A stretch of DNA of 64,000 nucleotides, from the NCBI GenBank assembly GCA_009760855.2, contig WPIO01000015.1, forward strand, positions 2,134,001-2,198,000, in the 5' to 3' direction. The stretch is from Cristatella mucedo. Lineage: Eukaryota > Bryozoa > Phylactolaemata > Cristatellidae. A program made the translations under genes and the position numbers. The notes below the pieces were generated by a model, which saw only the letters and a program-made list of their open reading frames with translations, was not told the DNA's origin and ran no database searches. How positions within the stretch are numbered: position 1 is the first letter of the stretch; every line of letters begins with the position of its first letter. Positions 56,167 to 64,000 of this stretch are shown piece by piece.

Positions 56167-57053
56167 GTGTAATGTATCTCCTTCTGTAACTGTACTTAGT
56201 CATAAAGACTATGTGGGTGTTACGCAGGAGAGTTGTGTATAGCGCGCTCGCAGCCTAAGCGGCTTTCGGTACACATTCCGTACCCAACAGACTTCGCCTC
56301 ACGAAACCAAGAGAAAGTGGGAAGCATAGCAGAGTAAGGAGAGCAGTTGAGATAGTGAGTAGCATGGAAGTAGCAGCTCAGGATCGCTGAAAACGATGAG
56401 CCATAGTCGGCAGTAGGAGAGTAGTTGTCGTTGCGTAAGAATTGTGGAAGTGAAATCCACAGTCTAGGACCTGCAGAGCTAAAGCTTCTGTCGCCAACGG
56501 TCTTTAAACGGAGGAATGGAACAGCTATATTGTTGTCCACACAGGATCTGAGGGGACGAACAGGCTGAAACGGATGCAGCAGTTCAGCTAGGTACGAAGG
56601 AGTCAAGCTGTGGCGGGCCTTGTGGGTCAGCTTATACACTGCTCTGTATCCGTTGATCAACCGGCAGCCATCCCAGCTCTTTTAGCAAAGGAGACACGTG
56701 CTCAAACCTCTGAGACTTGAAGACTAGCCTTGCAGCCACATAAAATAGTCACCTGCCGTGGCCTAGTGTTTTTCTTTGGTAGCCCAGCCAAAAAAGAATT
56801 ACAATAATCAAACCGAGACAGAACTAAGGAGCTAGTTAAATTTTTGCAGGCCACCGTGGAAGACAGCTCCTAATCTTGGATAAGGATCTGACGTGATGGC
56901 TAGCTGTAGAAGCATTCTTCTGAATGAAGCTTTTAAAATTGAGGCAGCTGTCGAAAACGACACGTAGATTTCGAGCACGTGGTGATGGTCGCACGATAGC
57001 ATCACCTATTAGAAGAGCAAAGCCTTTTAATCATGCCACACGCTTAGGGTGTC
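56167..57053 (-). mobile_element. LINE-B inserted into LINE-A
   Basis: Minus-strand LINE-B from its ACATTAC end at about 56167 through a 146-codon frame (56660-56220) with [20 protein letters not shown] and [20 protein letters not shown]. It continues 5' to the CTCGAAATCTACGTGTCG block and stops at about 57053. Same orientation as its host. Confidence 0.85.
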
Positions 57054-57470
57054 CTATCCCGAACCAAGCTCGGAGCCCTGAGGTACCCAATATTTCAAAG
57101 GTACATCGGATGATATTTTTCCATTCGCATTAATACTCTTGAGTCTCCCACTGAAATACGACCTGAACCATTGCAATGCAGTGCCAGTGATGCCCAGACA
57201 AACTGAGAGGTGCTCAAGAAGAACTTGGTGGTCGATATAATCAAAAGCTGCCGAAAGATCGAGCAAAACAAGCAGTGATACTCTACCCATGTCTGCATTC
57301 CCAAGAAGGTCGTTGTACACCCGAAGAAATGTTGGCTGTGTGGAGTGATTAACTCTAAAACCGGACCGGAACTTACTAGCAAGGTTTGAAGTTTCAATAT
57401 ATGAGTTCAACTTGTCCTGCATGACTCTTGCAGTGTCTTTGGAACGGTAGAAGGTTTCTAGCAAATTCGT
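57054..57470 (-). mobile_element. LINE-A copy, 5' half of the interrupted element
   Basis: Minus-strand frame (57464-57054) with [45 protein letters not shown] and KYWVPQGSELGSG. It breaks off inside the PQGSxLGP motif. The continuation [11 protein letters not shown] is found at 56166, 890 bp away. Confidence 0.85.
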
Positions 57471-57504
57471 CTGACTCTGACAATTGGGGCACCGAGCGAA
57501 AGGC

Positions 57505-57789
57505 TTAACAGCCCTCGATAGCTGTTCTATACAATAAGTCCATTTGCCTGTTAACCCAACCTTTCACGTTCTTGTTCTTTTTGACCCGGGGCTTATTGGA
57601 AGCGGGTGTGCCTTCACCGGTCGCACCAACTTGCGACGGCGTTTTACGGAGTCGGCCTCGTGGTCGCAGCAAGCTAGACTCTCCTAAGCTGCTCATCCCA
57701 GTTGTTCCATTTAAGCTAGTTGCGTCACGGCCTGCAGTCAAGGCACCATCCACATGCTGACGACCAACACTACGTGAACAAGACGACAT
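57505..57789 (-). CDS. Unrecognised basic ORF, possible first exon
   Basis: From ATG 57789 the minus strand reads 94 codons rich in Ser, Gly, Arg and Lys, including LLRPRGRLRKTPSQVG and KPRVKKNKNVK, then a stop. A donor-like AAAG|GTTGGG near 57562 could end a coding exon after NVK. The segment is GC-rich and free of repeats while LINEs flank it on both sides, which suggests retained host sequence. No family was recognised, and no following exon was found downstream on this strand. It may be the first exon of an unseen gene or chance. Confidence 0.25.
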   Translation of the reverse strand: MSSCSRSVGRQHVDGALTAGRDATSLNGTTGMSSLGESSLLRPRGRLRKTPSQVGATGEGTPASNKPRVKKNKNVKGWVNRQMDLLYRTAIEGC

Positions 57790-58039
57790 AGCAACACTTG
57801 GCTGTGTACTTAACAAGGGAAGTCTCGAACCGCGTCGGTTCAGTGAATGGCGCCGAATGAAGTGCAAGTGCGGGACGGAACCACATGCATAACAAGCGCT
57901 TCGTACTGCTTTCGTAGGCTCCAGAGAGGCTTATGACAGCGACGGATCCGTCCACCGGAAAATAACTTCCGGGTGTTTCTGATTTAAAATATCTTTGCGA
58001 CTTTGATTTAAGTAATGTTTGGCAGTGAAATTCTTTGAA

Positions 58040-58165
58040 AGAATATGCATCGATCGTGCTTCATTTGCATCAATTGTAAAGTGCCTAGAAAGAAAATGAG
58101 TTCTCTGAGGGCGTTTTATCAAACGTATTATCATTGTTATTTTTATCATTATCGGCTACCATTGC
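58040..58165 (+). repeat. LINE-A 3' tail
   Basis: CGATCGTGCTTCATTTGCAT, GTAAAGTGCCTAGAAAGAAAA, GAGGGCGTTTTATCAAACG and an AT-rich end. Confidence 0.78.
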
Positions 58166-58664
58166 AGTACCACGCGGTAGTCAAGTCGTTGCACGGCTTG
58201 AGTATTTCAATCGATAAACATATTCGAAATTTGATCTGCCCGTGCCGGCGCTCCAAAAAAATGTGCATCTAACCATGAATTCATGTTTAATATCATCATT
58301 AACTTCACTTTGAAGTAATGCATTTTCTATTTCTTTTATGTTCATATTAGGGTTTAAACACGGTTATATTTTTAATTTTTTTGAGTGTTTTACTAAATCG
58401 AGTAAATTCCCAAAACTTGGGATTTCATTTCCAACAAATTTTTCTATTTAAAGGCAAAAAATTTTAAGATGGTGATTTTGACACATTTTTTTCGGACATT
58501 CCCCCTAGCTTCCCTAGCGGTGGTCACATACCGTATTTCAACCGCAGCTATTTAAAATAAGGCTTTGTGGCCAGAGGCTTTTAAAGTCCGGCAGGCTTAC
58601 CAATATATCCTAGCCTTGAGAGAGCCGAGGAAATTGAGATGATTATCCATACCTATATCTAGAA
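58166..58664. other. Intergenic, nothing recognised
   Basis: A/T-rich; no repeat match. Confidence 0.4.
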
Positions 58665-58828
58665 AAGGTTAGCTGATTCAGCAGCCTCATTTGCACAGCG
58701 GTAGAAGAGCCCGAACAGCTATCGCCACCGCTAGCAGTGAGCAATAAAATATCGCCTTTTGAGGGGCACGAACCCACGACCTGGATCGTGAAGAGCGAGC
58801 GCCTTACCCGCAGGCTAAGATCCGGAGT
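58665..58828 (-). repeat. SINE2 copy
   Basis: GGTTAGCTGATTCAGCAGCC, GCAATAAAATATCGCC, ACGAACCCACGACCTGG and the head complement near 58820. Confidence 0.8.
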
Positions 58829-59159
58829 CTAGTAGCAACTGGCCATTAATCAGGAATAAGGCGCGAATATGATGACTTTCCTTCGCAGGCAACCTGAAAA
58901 AAGGATAAAACTGGTGGACGTCAGAGAGGTCACCCAGAAAACGAGAGCTCGATGCGTTATATTGAAAATAATAATAATGTAACGTACGCGTGGCGCCTTA
59001 ACAGTGCTAAATCTCTGTCGATGTGGACACTGAAAAGTAAGCTGGAAAAAGAGCCAATTGTCAATTGTGTCAGCACTAAAATCCACACAAGGGGCAATTC
59101 GTACTGACGGAGCTAGTTCCGTGAGATACAGGTAAATCGACCGTTGGCTTCTTTTTAAA

Positions 59160-59790
59160 TATCAAAATAAAATAGGATGTCCTGGTGAAGGCCGGCCGTA
59201 AGTTTCAGTCTTCGAAAAGTATGGACACTGAAGAGGCCAGGTACTCCCGAGGAGCTATGGTTAGTTTACAGGGACAGCTAGATGACTCGAGTCTTGGGAG
59301 CGGATGGTACGATAGGAACCAGGCTTGGGAGAAATTTTTAAATAGGTCGTTCGGGGGCTAGAGAACGATGAGAAAAAGTGAGCGACATAACCCTTAAGTT
59401 AAAACCGGAAACGTGGATGCTGAGTTGCGAGCTGGTTCAGATCGCTGAGAAATGGTTATGTGGCAGGTGCAACGTTCAGCTCAGACAATGTGGATGCTGA
59501 GTTGCGAGCTGGTTCAGATCGCTGAGAAATGGTTATGTGGCAGGTGCAACGTTCAGCTCAGACAAGTTTTTACCAACTGCTAGCTCACAGTCAGGAAGAC
59601 CTGCATATTGTGAGTTACAGAGCATCTGCATGGAGTCACAAATGCATGGACCAGACCGCTTTACTTTGGAATCCATGTCCGAAGCAGGTCCGAATGTTTT
59701 GCGACATTATGTAGATGAAAATAAGCCGACTTGACAGTGGACCATGTGGCTATAGTCATCCAGCGATTCGACATTTTGGAAAAATATTGT
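59160..59790 (-). repeat. Diverged LINE-A-like fragment with internal duplication
   Basis: GGATGGTACGATAGGAACCAGGC, AAAAAGTGAGCGACATAACC, CACAAATGCATGGACCAGAC and TGAAAATAAGCCGACTTGAC keep LINE-A order on minus. It contains the 77-bp tandem duplication listed separately. Confidence 0.65.
59413..59566. repeat. 77-bp perfect tandem duplication
   Basis: Copies 59413-59489 and 59490-59566 begin GTGGATGCTGAGTTGCGAGC and appear identical except for the final base. It lies inside an old, otherwise heavily mutated LINE-A remnant, so the duplication is much younger than its host. Confidence 0.93.
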
Positions 59791-59829
59791 GAGAACTCTT
59801 AAGTCTAACCTAACACCGCCCTAATTAAT

Positions 59830-60530
59830 ACTATTAATAATAATGTGATTAGTATTGCACCCCAGGAGAACTAAATCGCTACCCAGGTGCTCTACGACTC
59901 GCTGCAAGAGATGCAATAATGGCCAAGTGTTATTGACATGCGTCGTGCTTTGACGAGCACCTAGAAGCACGAGAGTATCGTGCGAAGATCAGGATGCACA
60001 AGCATAGAAGACTACTCCCAAGACCGCCAATTAAAGGGACCACCAATTAGAAGATTGCACTGAATCGTGAACAGGTAAGCATGCAAAGCATATGAAAACA
60101 AAAAGACAAGTCCACTGAGGCGTACAGAAGGCAATGCCGAACTGAGGTGACTTTAATTGAGACGTTCATGTAAATGATGCCAGTTCATTAAATTCAACCA
60201 TTTGATGAATACAAAGTGAAAGCACGGTCAATAAAAGTGTCAACTTTTGTAAGATTTAAGCGACTGGTGGCAAATGAGCGGGTGATGCTAAAACGCTTTG
60301 GAGGAGCAGAGGCTGGGCAGATTGGCTGGTGCCAACGAGTGACTCGACCTGTAAGCCAGATAGAGGATCTTACAATCGATTTGACGTGTGATGGGTATTC
60401 AGCAATGCCACGTATACAATTGTTTGCTAATAATAATAATAAAAATTTGCATAGCGTTATCAGAGAACTTGATCTCTTTCTAGGCACTTTGCATATGCTG
60501 CAAAAGAAGCATGCTCGCCAGTAATGCTCG
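59830..60530 (-). repeat. Scattered LINE/SINE tail remnants
   Basis: AGGAGAACTAAATCGCTACCC near 59870 and (AAT)n with CAGAGAACTTGATCTCTTTC near 60430-60530 are minus-strand 3' hairpins of the LINE-A/SINE1 type. The stretch between them is unrecognised. Confidence 0.5.
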
Positions 60531-60894
60531 TAAAAAAGGGTTTGGCAGCTGTTCACGACAGACCTGAAGAGCTGCTGAGTATCGCACCAGTCGCAGACGT
60601 CATGGGTACGGGCCAAGGATCCCAAAAGGAAATGGCAGTAATCTAGATGCCACGCCAAAATGCGTTAACCGGTTCAGCTCTCTTAGTTCTGTCAAAGCAG
60701 GCCTTGATTTTGGCCATGTCCCTCAGCATAAGTATGATAAGTCACCAACTCCAGCCAAACATTTTTTCTTATTCTGAATTCGGTTTAATCCCAATGCGAA
60801 TTGGGAAAGCTGACCGAGTGGATATTCAGTGCATTGTCGGCCCTGAATCCGCCGGGTTGGCTTTCGAACTGCTGGGTGGCATCTGTCACCAAGG

Positions 60895-60955
60895 AAGTGC
60901 CTAGAAAGATTAAGTTCTCTTAGAGCGCAAAACAAATGCACTATAATAGTTATTA
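60895..60955 (+). repeat. LINE/SINE 3' tail remnant
   Basis: GAAGTGCCTAGAAAGATTAAG, CTCTTAGAGCGCAAAACAAATG. Confidence 0.6.
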
Positions 60956-62224
60956 CCGGTGCTTCTGAAACCTCCTGACTTAAACTTTGCCATAGGCACT
61001 CGCCACCATATAGCGAACCCAGCAAACGTCTTTCCTCCCGGGTAGTTTTCCATACGAGGTCATACTCCCTTACAGATCCTTAAAAGGTTGCACCGTGGGC
61101 AGCGGGAGACCACCAAGCCGAAGTGGCCTCGAATTCGAGTCAAGCCACCATGTGCATACTCAAGGTGAATCCGTAGAGTCTGCCAACTATTCTCCTAGCA
61201 GCGCCGAGTGCACCCATCTCTTTTAGCGAAGTGTACTGCCATGCCCGGAGCACCTGAATTCAACCTCCAAGATGCCGAGGAATCCGCTAACATTAGGCTT
61301 AGTCCCAACGGCCGCCGATAAATTTGTGAACCCTACTCGAAATCGGCACCCAAAGTTGTGATGTGGTCAAACCATGGATAGGATAGATTTGGACGTTTGT
61401 AAGAATGTGCAACATTTAGTGATTGCAGTCGCATCTCTTCCCGAAACGTACTCGAAGGTTTTGTCATTAAAGGCTCCTTACTCGGGCTTAAATATTATGG
61501 TCCATGGGTATGCCAGCGCCATATGGGCATGGCAGCACCATATAGGCACGCTGGTACCCGGCAAGTACTGGCGAACAGTTAGGTGTAGCCTGTCTACGGC
61601 CTGAAAGTGGTATCCCAGTCCCTGAGCTGCACTCCAGTAAAATAACCTCGAACGGCTCTTTGGCTGTCATCTAGAGCAGGCGTAGCCTGATAAGAGCTCT
61701 CGATCATCGTGGCTGACACATTCGGAAATAAATGCGCTCAGAATTTTTATTTAATTGGTGATAAATTACTACTGACCGTTGCTTAAGAGGCTGCTCCTAC
61801 TTTTATCTGCTAAAAGCTTTTTCTTTTAGATGATAACGAGACAAGCAGAGTAACATAAATGTATAATCATAGGGCCTTAGCATGGCCATACTTTCATCTT
61901 TTGTACAACACTCCAGGATCTTACAAAGTCTCGAGCTTATAAACAACACAAAATCAGAGGTAACTAAGCTGGATAAAAGAGACAAGTTTTTCTTTATGCT
62001 GACATATGCAGCACTTGGGTGATTGAGTGAATTTGACCCGAAATGTCGAAGAGGCATAACTATGTTTTGGAAGCTACAAGCAACATTCACAACGCAACAA
62101 CAAAGTTGTGCATCTTCTCGAATTACTACTAACTTTTAACTTTAAAAAACTAAAACCTAGGTAACTGAACGATCAGCTGTGTTCATGTAGCTCTTAACAC
62201 TGACTGAGACATCGAAGCACAAGA
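60956..62224. other. Intergenic, nothing recognised
   Basis: Repeat-poor compared with the rest of the window; no gene signal on either strand. Confidence 0.45.
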
Positions 62225-62295
62225 AAAACAGGATGAGCCATCACTTGGAGTCAAACCCACGAACTTCTCAACCAGTGAGACAGCAGCCATACCGA
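62225..62295 (-). repeat. tRNA-like sequence, probably a SINE head
   Basis: On minus, TATGGCTGCTGTCTCACTGG (A-box-like) precedes GTGGGTTTGACTCC (B-box-like) at tRNA-like spacing. The acceptor ends do not pair well by eye, so a functional tRNA is unlikely. Confidence 0.35.
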
Positions 62296-62698
62296 TTCAT
62301 CAAGGTTTGACAGATAGCATCGCCTTATCGCTCACCGAAAGCCACTCCCATTAGCTGTCAGTCGTGCGTATGCACTAGTGCGACCAATGCAATTCAAAGT
62401 GTCCACGAGAGGAAGCTACAGATACTAATCTCGCAGATCAGATGGCCAATCACTATGTCCTCATACAGCTCTTCTCTGTTCATGCTCTCCATCCGTTCGT
62501 TGGTCATCGATGCATCGAGGTGGCAGCGTCTCTCCAATCCCTAATTAACTATATTTCTTATGCTAATAATTCCCGAGTGCGAAGTTGTCTGCAGGTGCAC
62601 CTTCGGCACTTGGTGACATGCTATCAGCTTTTACAAGTTGCCTCCGGGGATGCTGCAGCAAAACAAGCTTCTTGAAATAGTAACATAAAGCCAAGTTA
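62296..62698. other. Region 3' of the hydrolase gene
   Basis: No repeat or poly(A) hexamer was identified with confidence. Confidence 0.4.
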
Positions 62699-63523
62699 TT
62701 AAGCCGACTGTTCATCAGACACGGTAGAACCGAACAAGGCAATCTCGACTTCGACAGCACAAAACATACTCGATGCATCATGACCGACCCCTGGAACTTC
62801 GACCTTCAACCATCCGAATTTCCAGCCACGTTCAGCTGCTAGGGCTTCGGCAACTGCAAAGCAGGCTCTTCCTCTGGCTAACCGATGTGGTCCTTGTCGC
62901 ATTGCTGCTTCGCTGGTGTTCAAGCAGCTAGCTGGTGTGGTGTCGTTTGTGCCCAGGTAGAGCGTCACCGGTGCTGCCAAGTACTTTCGGATTACATCGT
63001 CGTTGCTGAGTTGGGGCGATAGTGTGCCAAAACCGTAAGCGAAATCGTGGTCATGAGTCGGGAAAACCAAGGAGGACGGGTTAGCCACAACGATCCTTAG
63101 GGCATCCGCGGGCAGAAAGGCCGCCAGGCGGATGAGAAATTGGCCGCCTGCTGAGTGACCAATCAAGTAGTACGGGAGAGACGGCTTGCCGACGGAAGCA
63201 CGAATCTGCTGTACAATCTTCGGAATGAAAGCTAAAGTCCATTCGTCGCTAGGCACCTCAGAACCGCAGGGCTTTCGAATACCTCCGTGCTGGTACCTCC
63301 ACACTGGAAATCGTTCGCGGTCAAAGAGAGGGGCAGCAACAATCATCCCAAAGCGCTCGGCCAGATCGACGGCAATATTTCGGTAGTCGGCAGCATCTCG
63401 CTTGATGCCGTGGCAGACGATGAGTAGTGGCCCGTCACGGTAGCTGGCCGGTCGGTAGGTGTGGACGGCCACTTGCTCTGGGCCGATTGAACATTCGAAC
63501 TCCCCGTCGCCTTCGGGTAACAT
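62699..63523 (-). CDS. Single-exon alpha/beta hydrolase of bacterial type
   Basis: A 274-aa intronless frame from ATG at 63523 to TAA at 62701-62699; the frame stays open at least 17 codons further upstream, so a longer start or 5' exon is possible. It looks like a serine hydrolase: a CHG loop (oxyanion region) early, nucleophile elbow GHSAGG (Ser124), GTND (Asp194) and GVGHD (His248), in the order and spacing of the Ser-Asp-His triad. DRERFPVWRYQHGG follows the second strand. There is no signal peptide or membrane segment, so a cytosolic protein is inferred. The overall look is that of bacterial esterase/depolymerase-like proteins, not of the usual animal lipase families. Substrate unknown. 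It lies in a repeat-poor part of the window. Confidence 0.8.
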   Translation of the reverse strand: MLPEGDGEFECSIGPEQVAVHTYRPASYRDGPLLIVCHGIKRDAADYRNIAVDLAERFGMIVAAPLFDRERFPVWRYQHGGIRKPCGSEVPSDEWTLAFIPKIVQQIRASVGKPSLPYYLIGHSAGGQFLIRLAAFLPADALRIVVANPSSLVFPTHDHDFAYGFGTLSPQLSNDDVIRKYLAAPVTLYLGTNDTTPASCLNTSEAAMRQGPHRLARGRACFAVAEALAAERGWKFGWLKVEVPGVGHDASSMFCAVEVEIALFGSTVSDEQSA

Positions 63524-64000
63524 GATCAAGCTCAATGAATGACTACGGCTGCAACGAACAAGGCCAATTTCCACAATGACTGAACAGCAATTACTCTAAC
63601 TGCCACTTTCGAACGTGATCCAATCAACTTCTACAAACCGAAATGGGAATAATCTTTCTTAAGATACGATTCTGGGAAACATCAAACTTATGTCTTCAAT
63701 AAGTGAATGTTCAATAAGCCAACGCTACAAGACATCAAGTTACTATGAATATGAAGCTGTATAAAAGTCACTAGCACGCACCACCACAACAAGCTTCACG
63801 CACGGACCGCGACATACCAGGACTCAATAAGTTGGAATATAAATTACATATGATGCAGATCGGCAACTTTTGTACTTGTAGATATGTTGTTAACAATTTA
63901 GACATTGCTTGCATAACCAGATTTGCTTTTATGAGGAAGTCATCAGAACTTCCGATCCCATTTCTAACATGTCTGTCTTTTGAACGGTACCCGAAACAAA
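63524..64000. other. Region 5' of the hydrolase gene
   Basis: No TATA box or upstream exon recognised; the open frame continues to about 63574. The rest is A/T-rich with nothing seen. Confidence 0.4.

Overview
The window is nuclear DNA of an animal, most likely an invertebrate. It holds two intron-rich housekeeping genes in a sea of non-LTR retrotransposons, tRNA-derived SINEs and microsatellites. Nothing in the sequence fixes the phylum. EEA1-type FYVE proteins, canonical GT-AG introns and CR1/L2-like LINEs support a metazoan; a name beyond that would be guesswork.

Layout. Positions 1504-22472 (minus) carry a complete 13-exon gene for mitochondrial dihydrolipoamide dehydrogenase (DLD, about 502 aa). 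The mitochondrial presequence lies on two small exons far upstream of the first obvious homologous exon. Positions 22589-51216 (plus) carry a 22-exon gene for an early endosome antigen 1 (EEA1) homologue of about 963 aa: an N-terminal C2H2 zinc finger, a long Ala/Glu/Leu/Arg-rich coiled coil and a C-terminal FYVE domain. The two start codons are 116 bp apart, head to head, so a short shared promoter is likely. Positions 51217-62698 are intergenic and mostly retroelement debris, including one LINE nested in another. Positions 62699-63523 (minus) hold a single-exon alpha/beta hydrolase of bacterial character, a candidate horizontally acquired gene.

Repeats. Two main LINE families recur. LINE-A has a 3' hairpin and an (ATT)n tail; LINE-B has an (ACATT)n tail. 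Both encode the C-terminal reverse-transcriptase region of the CR1/L2 type, and every copy is broken. SINE1 has a tRNA-like head and ends in a sequence nearly the same as the LINE-A 3' end. SINE2 has a tRNA-Leu-like head and a different tail. Intronic perfect hairpins near 41.7 and 46.7 kb, a 36-bp AT-rich hairpin at 28.5 kb and a 139-bp repeat present twice in DLD introns are unexplained.

The gene models were built by hand from splice sites, reading phase and remembered family sequence. All exon joins keep frame, but extra in-phase exons of the coiled coil could have been missed. LINE-A, LINE-B, SINE1 and SINE2 are names used only here. Repeat borders are approximate to about 10-30 bp.
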